Positions 34,162 to 45,559 of a stretch of 64,000 nt of DNA are shown here, piece after piece. The stretch comes from Oxytricha trifallax (Eukaryota > Ciliophora > Spirotrichea > Sporadotrichida > Oxytrichidae): NCBI GenBank assembly GCA_000711775.1, contig ARYC01000416.1:124001-188000 (forward strand), in the 5' to 3' direction. Position 1 is the first letter of the stretch, and each line of letters starts with the position of its first letter. The notes below the pieces were generated by a model. It was not told the DNA's origin, did no database searches, and saw only the letters and a program-made list of their open reading frames with translations. The position numbers and the translations under genes are program-made.

Positions 34162-37100
34162 ATGCAACCAAATATAACCTAAGGATGGAAGAAAGATCAA
34201 AAGAATTTAGATTTATTTCAATTTCAAGTGCCATCTAATTCAACTTAGTAATTTGGAAGATCAAAATCTAAAGGTAAATAAATTAATAGTATCTAAGTTA
34301 GAACAATCAAAACAACAATTAGCAAGCTTTAAATCCATATTTCTCAAATGATAAAACTGTAAGCAATTCTCAAGATAGACATTATATAAAGTCTAAGAGA
34401 GGTTCGAGTTGCAATTAATCTTCAACATTCAATTTAACAACTACCAATATAAACTTTGCAAATCCCTCATAATTCAATGTTAGAAAGAGTAGTTCAAGAA
34501 ATCACATTATGCCTATACCAATGCCAGCAACTGCTGAGAGCAGTTTCAATTAAATGACAGTTTAACATGAGAAAGTATCAATGGGCTCTCCAGATAATTC
34601 TGCTATAATTACTCTTTAGCAATTAAATTCAGCTTCAACTTAAAATTTTAGTCATAAAATATAAGAACAGAATGAAAAGATAAAAGGTATCTGGAAAACT
34701 ATAGGATTATTTGTGAGAAGAGATACTGGACTTCAAGCCAGAACATCTACTACCAATTTTACCCTCTCTTATAGGCTAGAAAAATAATGTTAATTTAGCC
34801 AATATTAATAGATGCAAATAAATAAAGGCGAATTTGGGGCAAACTCACTTACAAATTAAAAAGAAAACTCAGAATATCAATTTAATTTAGGAATTAATTA
34901 AAATATATCAGAGCCTTCTTAAAATGAGACTTAAATTCAAACTGAAAATCAAGCAGTAAATGAATCTTATTTTTATGAAATATAAAAGCTGCAACAGATT
35001 ATTGAAGAGCTAATGATCGAAAGAGACTAAATAATTGAAACTCTAAGACATGAGACTCTTCAGAATGAAGAATAGCGAAATTAGATTGAAATACTTAGAA
35101 CTATCTTACAATAAAGACTGTAAAATATGAATTTGGATTCTTTCTGAATGCAAAAACAGTAAGATCAATGATAAAATGATTCAGTCGATTCATACCTCCT
35201 CAATCAAGAAATGAAGACCTATTTAAAATTTAAGGCAAAAAAAATCTTTGTTTCAAATGATAGACTTTAACAAGCAGAAACTTAATTCTCTCATGTTTAA
35301 GAGCATTACTTTAAGCATAAACTGGAAGTGGATGAGTAAACAAAGGATAATTAATAACTTGATGGTTTGCTCAGATAAACCAAGCATTCTTACGACTAAC
35401 TGAAAATATTGTATGATCAAAATTAATAGCAAAAAGAATACACTATTCATCATTAACCAAGTAAAGAAAGTCTCTTGTTTTAATGATTTCTAGCAATCAT
35501 TGTATAGGATTAGCTTATTAAAAATAATTTAATAAATTGAATATGTAAAATTTATCACATTACAGGATTCTATTCTAGTCTATGACAAAGATGATTTTAC
35601 TGGATTTCTAAACAATTTTAAAATTTTTAACATTTTGAAAATATCTTCGTTTTTAAAACTCATTGTGTTTTATAGTCTACATTTCCTTGATTCTGTCTGT
35701 ATCTTTTTTAATCCAACAGGAACTTACAATATTAAATATGGAATATGTAAGGTACCTGCATGATTATTTCAAATAATATTGATGGACCCTTTTTATTTAC
35801 TAGGGATTCATTGATAGTGCTCTATATTCAAGTAATATGTCATTTTACATATAGATCATCATAAAAATTATTGAGTGGCCGGACGATTATCTAGAGATAT
35901 TGTCCGCCCGGATGATAATGCTCAATTTTTGTCCAGCGGCCTTAAACATAAATACTTAAATTGATGATGCTTTTAATGAGTGAAGTTAAAAATTTATATA
36001 TTTACTTTATAGTCTTTAAATACTCAAACAACATTACTAAAGCATGCCATGCTTTTAGTTAAAGGAACTTATTTTTACTTGCCTTTTAATGATTAGACTG
36101 CATAGAGGAAAATTCAAGTTAGATTTAAAAATTTAAAGATGAGCTAGAAAGAGAAAGATTCAAGGTGGAGGAACTTTACCAATAAACATCTATGTACAAA
36201 AGACTCTATCAAAATGGGATAGAAATCATTTCAATAAAGAGAAGCAAATGACTGAATACTAATTAAAACTATCAGAGTAACTAAGCTAGAATAGTTTATA
36301 GGAAGGGAAAGTAAAATAGCTTGAAAATTAAATTGAGGATTTAAACACTAATTTGTCTTAAAAAGATGATAAAGCTCAATAACTTAATCAAGATTAACGG
36401 GAATTTAGCTTGTTAAGATTAAAATTGGCAGCAAGTTATCCTTAACAAAATCAAGAAATAAAAGCTCAACAAACTTAGAGCCAAACTTACTAAGTTCAAT
36501 TAGCTATAAGAATGTAAGAGTGTTACTGCAAAAAGCTACTTGTTGAACTAGAATAGTCTCATAAAACTATGATAAGTGACTATAAGAAGAAACTGTATGA
36601 TACCATATTAGAGAATGATCTTAACTTAATTCAAATCTAAACATAAAACTAGAAACAAGTAAAAGAGTTATAGACTGATCTTGACATATAACTTAAATAA
36701 AGAGAAAGTTAAGCAACACGATTTAACAATGAACTTGATGACAAAGAAGTCTAAATACTTGGAATTACTGCTGATAATATTTACATTTAGAGTAAAATGT
36801 AAGATCTCTAAGAAAACTTTGATGAAATGTAAAATGTAAAGCTTTTAATGTAGTAAGAGTTACCAAAGACTAAAGAATTAAACTCAATTCTTAATGAAAA
36901 CATATTAGAATTTAAAATAAACTCGAATAAGCTCAATCAGATTTATTGTTCAAATCGGGTCAAGTAGAAATACAAGAAATTAAATAAGCATATTAAGATT
37001 AAGATATTGAGAATTTAAGGTCAGTTTTATCTAGAGAATAGAGAGAGCTAAAAGATTGTTAGTAAAAATTTGAAGATCTTTATATAATGATTTAGCAAAA

Positions 37101-38339
37101 TGACGATAGTAATTAGGCTTTAGAAAATCAGCTATAATAAGAATTAAATATAAAAATAAAAATAGAAGCTGAACTTCAAATACTTAAGTCTGAGAATGAG
37201 CATATAATACAAATATATAAATAATAAATTTTGTTATAAATCTTATATGATAAATGAGTGCAGGGCTTAAAAGAGTACGAGCAAAAGAATCTAGCAATGA
37301 AATAAAGTGCAAGCATCTATAAGAATAAAACTAAGAAAATTATACTTGGTGGAAGTTTCTTGACCAATGCTATGATAAAATAAAATTTTTATGGAAGTTT
37401 CCTATCCAGAATAAAAAACACTTTTTATATTTTATATTAGGCGTTTTAACAACGAGAAAAATTTACTATCTAAGAGATTCTTGCTACTTTTACCTATATT
37501 CTCTGATAAGAGTAGATATAATGTCTATCTTATTTTATTGTCTTCTTTAAATTTAATTTGATGATCATTATAGAATCAAATTATGATGAATTTTGATAAA
37601 TTTATCTTATTCTGTTCATGCTTATATATCGTTAAACATGCACTAAAAATATTTTTTTGAAAATCCTAAAAGCCTTTTTAGTTATCCCCTTCAATTAAAG
37701 GGTTAAAAAATATTGTATTTATAGTTTTATGTAAGTTTCCATAAAAAATTAAAAAATTTAGCCAGGAAACTTCCCTCTGTCCCAGGAACTCCCCCTTCAA
37801 ACTTATATACAACAGCTAGAATCATAAATAATTGAGAGAGGAAAATTTAGATGCAATTATAGCTTTAGGTTTCTGATTTATAATTTTAAATCATTTGTAT
37901 TAATTAAGAAAGCTACAATTTGAATGAGAAGAATTAAGCACTTGTAAGTTAACGTTAGATTATTGAGAGTAAATGCAGGATAGTCTAAGAGAATATACGA
38001 ATGCCTTCAATGTAATATTACCTATGATTATTTTAAATTAGTGTTATTTAAATATATTCAATAAATCTAAGACTAAGACTTCAGGATTCAGTAATTAAAT
38101 TCAGAGAAAAAGTCAATAGAAGAAACTAACAATGCTTTATAGAAAGACTAAAAAAGCTAGACTCTGATAATAAATACTTATAGAAGAGGTATAAAATTAT
38201 ATTATTATCGTAAAAGAAATAGAAATACTTAACTTCGAACAAGATAGTTAAAGCAAAGCACAACAGGAGTTTTATGTTAAAGTTAAAGATCAAGAAAATA
38301 TAAGATCTAAAATTATTTAAGGCTATAAACTGGCAAAAA
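34162..38339 (+). CDS. Large N/Q-rich coiled-coil protein gene interrupted by two IESs
   Basis: A start MQPNITQGWKKDQKNLDLFQ at 34162 is followed by a 281-codon frame at 34302-35147 (FNVRKSSSRNHIMPIPMPAT, EIQKLQQIIEELMIERDQII). The frame continues through two TGAs to 35486 (NQEMKTYLKFKAKKIF). Joining at the 11-base repeat removes 35489-36094 and leads in frame to FKDELERERFKVEELYQQ. After a frame change, a 280-codon frame at 36248-37090 (MTEYQLKLSEQLSQNSLQEG, VKELQTDLDIQLKQRESQA) and further helices reach 37347. The second IES is removed at ACTT, and a tail runs to TGA near 38339. The composition is that of a long filamentous cytoskeletal protein; no family was recognised. Confidence 0.55.
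35489..36094. other. 606-bp IES with 11-base pointer TTTTAATGATT
   Basis: TTTTAATGATT occurs at 35478-35488 and again at 36084-36094, exactly at the edges of the coiled-coil reading frame. Deleting one copy and the interval joins the two coding parts in the same frame. The interval itself is AT-rich and non-coding, apart from a GC-richer hairpin (GGACGATTATC / GATATTGTCC at 35881-35905). Confidence 0.7.
37348..37804. mobile_element. 457-bp repeat-family IES (copy 1) with ACTT pointer
   Basis: ACTT stands at 37344-37347 and 37801-37804. Excision restores KKTKKIIL-IYNSQNHKQLREEN in frame. The left end GGAAGTTTCTTGACCAATGC and the right half (TGTTCATGCTTATAT, AGTTTTATGTAAGTTTCC, CCAGGAAACTTCCCTCTG) recur in the same orientation at 63173-63479, inside the CFAP47-like gene. 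Inverted copies of (A/T)TTTTTATGGAA lie near both ends. It is thus an IES that is also a member of a dispersed, MITE-like family. Confidence 0.75.
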
Positions 38340-38529
38340 TGAAGAGATATGATTTTAAGATATGTTTAATGTGATAATTTTTAGCTCCTTAATAAAATTA
38401 GAAACGAACATTAGTTCATGCACATTACTCAAGAGAGACTTCTCATTTGAGCTTGAAATTGAAATACCGATAAACAACTCTCTACGAATATCCCTTTTTC
38501 AAGTTAACCTAATTAACATCTTATTATAG

Positions 38530-38775
38530 TCTATACCGATGGCAAAATTTGCATATCTATTTTGCATCCTCCTGTTACAGACGAGTACAACAACCAAGAA
38601 TCTCCTGATGAGAGATGAAGACCCACTCTCGGAGTGGAGAGCATTGTTTTGTCATTATCTATATGCTGAATGATCCAAACATCAGCTCCCCGTCAATATT
38701 GATGTAGCTGTAGATTATATAGATACAAGAAGAAAGGTTAGAAAGCTCACTATTCAATCTGTTGATAGCTTATGA
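38530..38775 (+). pseudogene. Ubiquitin-conjugating enzyme E2 (UBE2G/CDC34-like), catalytic 3' exon, inverted relative to its 5' exons
   Basis: An ATTATAG acceptor at 38529 is followed by YTDGKICISILHPP (catalytic Cys in GKICISIL), an acidic insert VTDEYNNQESPDER, then a TGA at 38616-38618 where E2s have the near-invariant Trp of ERW. RPTLGVESIVLS follows, and after a frame change ML-NDPNISSP, VNIDVAVDYI and VRKLTIQSVDSL to TGA at 38773-38775. The insert after HPP is typical of UBE2G/UBE2R E2s, which pass ubiquitin to RING ligases. The N-terminal exons are on the other strand at 38969-39303. As read, the TGA and frameshift break the frame. Confidence 0.8.
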
Positions 38776-38968
38776 TTGATGAGGAGAGTGGTAATTTATA
38801 ATGAAGTGTATTTAGAGTAGTCAATCTAAGCCTTTTTAGATATACTCTTTTAGAGCATGGCAATTAGGGTCACAAGTTGAGAGCCTCAAAGAAATTCTAA
38901 ATGTATTTCATTATGTGCAAGTAAATCGATCTTCTCATAGTTGATTATACTTTAAAAATGGTTATTAC

Positions 38969-39303
38969 TGTTTGGAAGCCACATTTTAGTAGCAAATCTC
39001 ATCTCGGATGGGCTATTAGGGTAGTCATTTGGAAACTTTGCAGTTGCCTTGAAGAAACCTCCCTATAAAAATGTTTAGGATAAAATGTTAGAGTGATTTA
39101 GTATTTCATTATGAGAGTGGCCTAAGAGAATATCGTTGCCACTGCTTCATAAGCTAATCAGAATTTTTGAGAAATTATTCATACATCATAAAGAGTTTCA
39201 CTAGGATCTTCAAATACGATGTTCCACTTAAAGTAATCATCATCGTTCTCAAGACGAGCATCCGATCTCATCGTTCTACTACATCTCTTTAATAATGGTT
39301 TAA
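38969..39303 (-). CDS. Ubiquitin-conjugating enzyme E2, 5' exons (opposite strand to the 3' exon)
   Basis: Exon 39303-39185 encodes ARLENDDDYFKWNIVFEDPS and ETLYD, ending at a GTATGA donor. Exon 39062-38969 encodes GGFFKATAKFPNDYPNSPSE and MRFATKMWLPN, ending CCAAACA before GTAATAACC. Together they give the E2 pattern LY(E/D)GGfFKa...FP.DYP..PP...F.TK.WHPN. The next residues expected, IYTDGKICISIL, are encoded on the plus strand at 38530. Joining the minus donor to the plus acceptor rebuilds PNIYTDGKIC exactly, so the gene is scrambled with an inversion whose breakpoint lies in an intron. Confidence 0.8.
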
Positions 39304-39795
39304 GCATTCGTTTAGAAATTACCTTTAAACTGTTTGTGGAGAAACCTGAATAGCGTAGTTTTCGATTCCATTATTTTGATTAACTAAATTTTTTATATTA
39401 TATAAAAATTACAATTATACTGAGAAACTTTTTAATATTCTTTTGCATTTAAATTAGTATATGTTATTAATAATACAATTAAAGCCAAACTTGGTTACTC
39501 TAAATTATATAAACGATTAAATGAATGGTTAAATGTAAACCTACTTTATCTTTAGTTTGAATATTTAAAATTCGAGCACCCAGAGATTTAAATATTATTT
39601 TTCTAATAATAAAAATATCAGAACAACAAAGATAGTTAAATATATATATATAATCTCATGATCAACTATAAAAACCATTCATCACCTAACTTATTAATAT
39701 TTAAAAAAGTTTATAATAAATTAATTCTAAATTTATTTATTGAATTTCTTAATTAAATTTATAATTAAAATTTATAAGAACAAATAGCACATAGT

Positions 39796-41690
39796 ATGTC
39801 ATAAAAACCAAAGAGTTTCCGCAGCAAAGATAATTTGAAACAGGATAATGATGCTCAGATAATTGTCGAGAAGAAAGTTATAAAGTTCAATGGCGATGTT
39901 TGCATCAAGAAATATCTGAGAGGCAAGTTTTTAGGAAAAGGAGGATTAGCTAAATGTTACGATTAAATGTATCAATTATTCTATTATAAGGAAAAACAAT
40001 ATGTCAATTCCAATAATTAAAATAAGTGTTACGATTTCACAAACTTAGAGACCTAAAGATTATCATCCGCTAAGGTAATCGAATGGCTTACCAGTGTCAA
40101 GAGCCAAGTAGAAGCTAATGAGTGAAATCAAGATTCATAGAAAATTATATCACAACAATATTAATGGCTTTGAGCACTTTCTTTTAGGATGATGATTATG
40201 TATATATTTGCTAGAATTGTTCCATAATTAGTACGTAAGAGGTTACATAAATTGAATCCTAATGCTATGTAAATTAGATTTGCGAAGCTGTTAAGTATCT
40301 TCATTGTCATAGAGTAATTCACAGAGATCTCAATTTGAGAAATCTATTCTTGAATGATAAGATGGAAATCAATATTGGAGATATCGGACTGGCAACTAAG
40401 CTTGAGTTCGATGGTTAAAGAAAGAGAACTATTTTTGAAACCAAATTATATCGCTCCTTAAGTGTTAGAAGGAAATCAAGGTCATTCATAAAGTTGATAT
40501 TTGGTCTCTTGGAGTAATAATTTATACTATAATTATTAGAAAGCCTCCTTTGAAACTTCCTATGTTAAGACTACTTACAAGAGAATCAGAATGAACGCAT
40601 TTTCATTCCCTGAAAATGTTCCTATTTCATACTCAGCTAGAGATCTCATAACCAAAATTCTCAAAAATGTTCCCCTAAAAGACCTACTGTTGATGATATC
40701 TTGAATCATGAGTTTATTAGTAATGTGGCACTATCCCCAGATTACTCTCAGCGCCAACTTTAGCTTGTCCTTCATCTTCAACATATATCTGTCAGTTTTT
40801 ACCTAAAAGCTAAATGGGAAAACCTGTACTGGATAATAACAGCTAACAAACACCGCTCGAATCTAAAGTATTGACTTGATTTCAGGAAGAGATAAATAGA
40901 ATGCTACAGATAGGTTTTCTGCTTGACCTATAGGAAGTAAGCCAATAAGCAAGGATGTAAAAAACAGCATTAAATATCTATTTATTACAGACCTTACACT
41001 GATTAATAGAGACACAAGTTTGGATCAAGAAATGGGTAGACTACACGTCGAAGTATGGCCTTGACTACTATCTTTCGAATGAAGTAACTGGCGTATTCTT
41101 CAACGATTCAACAAAAATAGTCTTATTTCTAATGGCTATCACTTTGATTACTTTGAAAGAGGTAGCTCAGATCGTGAGAATATTGGAAAGAGTGCACTCT
41201 GACTGAGTACACAAAAGAGCTCAAAAAGAAGTTACACTCTTACAGCATTTTAAAAATTATCTAGAGGGTAACAAAAAGGCAAAACTTACCGATCCACCCG
41301 CTATTGAGGAAGGGATACTTCCATAGAGAAAAGTAAAGGATGTCGTATACGTGAAGAAATGGATGCGTACTAGACATGCCATCATGTTCAGACTCTAATA
41401 AAGTTGTTTAAGTGAACTTCTAGGATCACTCAGAAATCATACTTTTGAGTGAAACTAAAGTAGTTACTTATGTCATAAAAAAGGAGAAAGAGTCACCTAT
41501 TCTCTAAGTAGCGTAAAGTAGTCAGCAAATAAAGAAATGGTTAAGAGACTTAAGTACACCAAGGATATTCTGACCCATACGTTAAACTTTAATACTAACA
41601 CTGGCGATATCTTATCTAATAACGATATTGGCAAGCAATTTTGGAGGAAATACTTAATCCTAAAGCAGCAGACCAAAGACTAATGCTTTT
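39796..41690 (+). pseudogene. Polo-like kinase (PLK), full-length but frameshifted germline copy
   Basis: The ATG at 39796 leads to IVEKKVIKFNGDVCIKKYLR, then the glycine loop GKFLGKGGLAKCYD (interrupted by a 72-base IES) and the lysine in AKVI. The catalytic loop reads [16 protein letters not shown], followed by IGDIGLATK, where the DFG motif has become DIG. The C-lobe (DIWSLGVIIYT-like, PENVPISYSARDL) is broken by shifts. Polo box 1 is recognisable as VWIKKWVDYTSKYGLDYYLS with GVFFNDSTKIVL (about 41012-41130), and polo box 2 as VVYVKKWMRTRHAIMFR with a HSEIILLSE-like strand (about 41345-41450). At least five frame changes occur. PLKs drive mitotic and basal-body events; this copy cannot be functional as read. 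Confidence 0.8.
39965..40036. other. 72-bp IES with 10-base pointer TGTTACGATT
   Basis: TGTTACGATT occurs at 39955-39964 and 40027-40036. Removing one copy and the interval turns the coding sequence into GLAKCYDFTNLET, the exact continuation expected after the PLK glycine loop. The intervening DNA is AT-rich. Confidence 0.85.
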
Positions 41691-41699
41691 GGCAGTGGA

Positions 41700-42381
41700 C
41701 TTGATTAAACTCCAAAAGTTAAGTAAGCTAATCTAATAAATTTTCCCCTACTGAGAGAGCTGGTATTGCAAAAATCTTTATCTTTTAAGCTCTCGGAATA
41801 TCTTATAAATTTAAATCTTTTTTAACAATAACAAGCCTTTTTAAAAATCTCAGGGCTTCAAACCCGGATGTTTAGACGAATGAGCTCCAATAACTTAAAA
41901 ATGAAAGTAAAGTTTAATAAAATTTTCAAAAAACCTAACTTTATTCGTTAGTATGTAATTCCTCAATATTTAAAGTGTATATCTCATAATTAATTAAGTT
42001 CTACACAAGTAACAAGCTATTTTTACAATAATTTCAACTTATTAGTTTGCTGAAAGTTTTATTCTAATATATTTTAAGCTATATTCTATTAAATTTGTCA
42101 ATATAAAAGTACTCTACCTCTATCCTTTCAAGCCAATTCAAGAAATAAACACCAAAGCATAAATAAAACTTGAAACGATATAATGAAGATGATTATTTGG
42201 GTGAGTAATGTTTTTGAAATTAAGAAATTTTGAGTTAAGACTCCGCAAGTAAGAAAGACAATCTATAATTGAGTAAGCATCTTTAGTTAATTATAATTTA
42301 CTGTGGCTTTTATATAAAAGATATGAAATAAAGTGAAAGAGAAATTAAAATATACCTTTATTATATATAAAGAAGCAAAAT
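41700..42381. other. AT-rich spacer between PLK and TBE-like copy B
   Basis: No supported gene or repeat. Only AT-rich sequence precedes the telomere-like motif at 42382. Confidence 0.4.
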
Positions 42382-42399
42382 AAAACCCCAAAGCCCTAA
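42382..42399 (+). repeat. Degenerate telomere-like C4A4 repeat beside TBE-like copy B
   Basis: AAAACCCCAAAGCCCTAA resembles two CCCCAAAA units with two changes. It lies about 50 bases beyond the 3' end of the minus-strand accessory ORF, the same place as the similar motif at 11983 beside copy A. The repeated position strengthens the idea of a worn TBE terminus. Confidence 0.4.
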
Positions 42400-42429
42400 G
42401 ATGCTTACGAAGTCAATGACATTAAAGTA

Positions 42430-43860
42430 AAAACGTAAGTTATAATATAATAATATTGAAGTAAGATAGTATTTTTTCCATTAAACAAGTTACTCTTGAA
42501 TTGAGTAAACCCTTTTGGTTATTTTATCAAATAAAAATTGCCTACCTTTTAAAATTATAAATCTAACTTGGCCATTTCTTATATTGAATCTTTACACTAT
42601 TTGCTTAACTTCTTGATCAATTTCAGGTTATAAAATTAAACTAGATTCTATTAAAGCTTTATCAACATTTTGAGATTATTGAGAATTCTTACCTTATTAT
42701 TGAGGAACTTATTCCCTTAATTTTAATTTCTTACTTTTCCAGACTGTGGATCTTGTGTGTGTTATTAACTTAACATTGCTATTAATAGTTATTATTGACC
42801 ATTTTTAAATTTTCGTCTTTATTTTTGTTTATTTAATCTGCAAGTGTTCTTATATTTTTGACTTATTCGTTATTTATTGCTTCTTGTGCTTTCAAAGTTT
42901 TTGAAACTAGATTTATTAGCGTAGTGCTAAAGTTTCGTCAATATATTTTTTTAGATTTTAATTTAAATCTTGAGCTCATTAAGTACGAATTGCAAGCTAC
43001 TCTTATAAAGCAATTCCAATAGTGGGGAAGCCTTTTTTTATATCATCAACTAATATTTTGAAGGCATCTTAAATTTCCTCTATCCCTTCTCTTTACTTGC
43101 TATTGGATTGAGTTAACATCAAGATTTTTTATTTCATATCAAATTTTCTATTCTTTCATAAGTTTTAACGACTTTTTAATTAAGTTATTGAAATAGTTTT
43201 GTTTCTAAGACTTCAGGGAACTAAATCAATAATCTGCCATACATTTCTTTAATAGCATCAGATGTCATTTTTTATAATTTGTAGAAATTATTTCTTCAGC
43301 CTTATCCAAATCATGATAAGTCCCATCTGATAAAGCAAAATTTAATTAGAGTTAAATGATTCAAATACAGGTTAAGTTTATTTATCTCTCTTTATCTCGT
43401 CTTCAGATGAGCTGGAATATTTATCACTTTCTATCTTATCAATATCTGGGGTTTCTATTAAATTATTCTTCTTAGTTTAATTTCTACTTTATTTTAATTG
43501 GAGGTCGTTTTTTCCAGGTGTATTGAATTTACTATCACTTTTCAATTATTCATTGTTGCAATCAACCAATTCTTATGAATATTAATGGGACTTGTACCAA
43601 AATTTTTCTGCAATTCTAGTTTGACATCTTTGAAAGTTTTTTTCCTCATAATTCTTTACTTCTCTATGTACTCAAAAATTTTCTTTTTTATCTCTTCTTT
43701 TTCAATTCTTCAAGTTAGCTTTCATTAAATAATTCCGCTGTATAATTTGAAGGTTCAGGAGATTCCTCGATTTACTTTTGCTTCTTTTAACTCTTTGACT
43801 TATTAGTCGCTGATAGCTTACTCATTAAGTTTATTATTAATCAAAAATATTTTCCCCCTT
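42430..43860 (-). mobile_element. TBE-like transposon, copy B: coiled-coil ORF
   Basis: Minus-strand coiled-coil coding with frame changes. The block EGIEEIQDAFKILVDDIKKG followed by QEQLAIR (about 43085-42980) corresponds to REEIHQTFSALVDDIKSSP in copy A. An acidic/S-rich stretch lies near 43400-43450. The order 3'-end, telomere-like motif, this ORF, second ORF, transposase is the same as in copy A. The function is unknown. Confidence 0.5.
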
Positions 43861-44539
43861 TTATAGACTATGAATATACTAATCTTAGTAACTCCAAAAT
43901 TAGTTGTAAAAGCTTCATGAATTTATTTTTATTTACTATAAAGAGTCTTCATTAGTAAAACCAGGACTTATTTTAAGCTTCAATATTATTGCTTAATTAT
44001 TAAACTTGAAATTCCTACTAATTTATCAGATATTAGGTCCTTTAAAAATTATACTAAAGTCTACTAAAATCTACAAAACTATATTTTTTATTTTCAAACT
44101 CTTAGTTTTAAAATAAGGCAAATTTTTAATTAATAAAGAGTGACGAGTTTGATTTATCATTTATGAGTTGTCTTTTGAGAATTGCTTGGATGTGACTTAT
44201 TTTATCATATCTAATTCTAAATGAAAAATAGCTAAGGTAATAAATTTTCGAAAATTTTACTTTTAATAAAACTAAATTATTTAGTATAAAATAGGGAATC
44301 TACCGAGATCTTGGAATTTTTTTTAATTCAAAATTTTACTTACTGAAATTTTATAAATAGATATATTTACAACCTTTTTAAGTTATTGGCAAGGATAAAT
44401 AGCTGAGGAATAAACTGATTTTAAAAAAGAGAGGGGCATTAAAATTAAAATTAGTTTTTAAGTGAAATAGGATATTATGCTAAGTTAAATGTTTTATTTA
44501 GATAAATTAATTTGTTTAGCTCTTATAGTTAAACCATTT

Positions 44540-45330
44540 TTTATCAACAGTTATTAATCTATTCAATAGGCCCCATCATTTAAAGAGAGGCTTAATCATC
44601 AAGAAGCCCATCATTCTCGAGTTAATTGACATGCTGCTTATAGTTCAAAAAATCGTCAATTTGCTCTCTCATTCCCTATAATTCTTGTCTCATTCTTTCA
44701 TTGTTTTCTAAATATTTCTGCTTGCTCTGACAGGTTACTAATTGTTATCTTTCATCTCCTCATTCACATTCGGTCTCGATCTTCTTTTTGATGACTGCTT
44801 GAGTAATTATGCTGATCTTCCTTTTTAAACTAAAAAGGGTTTAAGAAATGCTTTTATTACCGCTGTAGCTAATAGAGTTATTTAAGGCTGTACCTAATTC
44901 TTGTTTCATGTGCACTATCAAATTATTTGACTGATCAACCCTTTACCTTCTCATAATCTTTCCATACTAAACCATGCCACTTATGCCTTCTTAGTCCTAA
45001 GACAGTAAAACATCTACTATCCATTTTTTATCCAAGTGAAGCCAAATCGCATTAATCTGGCAGGTAATTTAAAAGTGAGGGTTTAGTTTGAGCATATTCC
45101 AAAAAATCATCAGATGTCAAACCCTCTATTTAAAGAACAGCAGCAACTATAACGTCTGATCTTTTCAAATACTAAAAAGTCATTATATACAAATTATTTC
45201 CTCCTTGTTTCCATTTATGATACTCCTAAAAAAAGACATTGGTACATTTTACTTTTGGCAAGTAAGCCCCACATTCTTAAGTAAAAAAATCATAAAGTTC
45301 CCTTTTACTCACAATTTTGTCCCTCTATTA
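44540..45330 (-). mobile_element. TBE-like transposon, copy B: second accessory ORF
   Basis: It reads QECGAYLPKVKCTNV (about 45290-45240), then LKRSDVIVAAVLQIEGLTS, DDFLEYAQTKPSLLNYLPDQ and, after a frame change, WLHLDKKWIVDVLL (about 45170-45010). The downstream part, to about 44560, contains EQIDDF-like helical sequence. It is homologous to 13850-14960 in copy A. The better conservation of this ORF than of its flanks suggests it matters to the element, but no known fold was recognised. Confidence 0.55.
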
Positions 45331-45559
45331 ATTTATATTTATTTCTTAAAGTCTCTATTTCTATATCTCAGACTGTCTGTGTGCAATTTAGGATCACAAA
45401 AAAGTATTAAGTTTTTATTCAATTATAAAGATCTTTAAAATATTAATTTAATCAGATTAATAAATAGGAAGTTTAAGTAACTTTACACTATAAGGAATTC
45501 CTTAAAGAATAATAACTTACCTAGAACCTAAGTTCATATAAAATAAAATTGGAAAACTT

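Noticed and set aside
35253-35453. 66-codon minus-strand hydrophobic frame as a membrane protein
   Set aside because: It is antisense to a plus-strand coiled-coil frame (FSHVQEHYFKHKLEVDEQTK) that continues on both sides; hydrophobicity arises from the complement of AAR/TAA codons.
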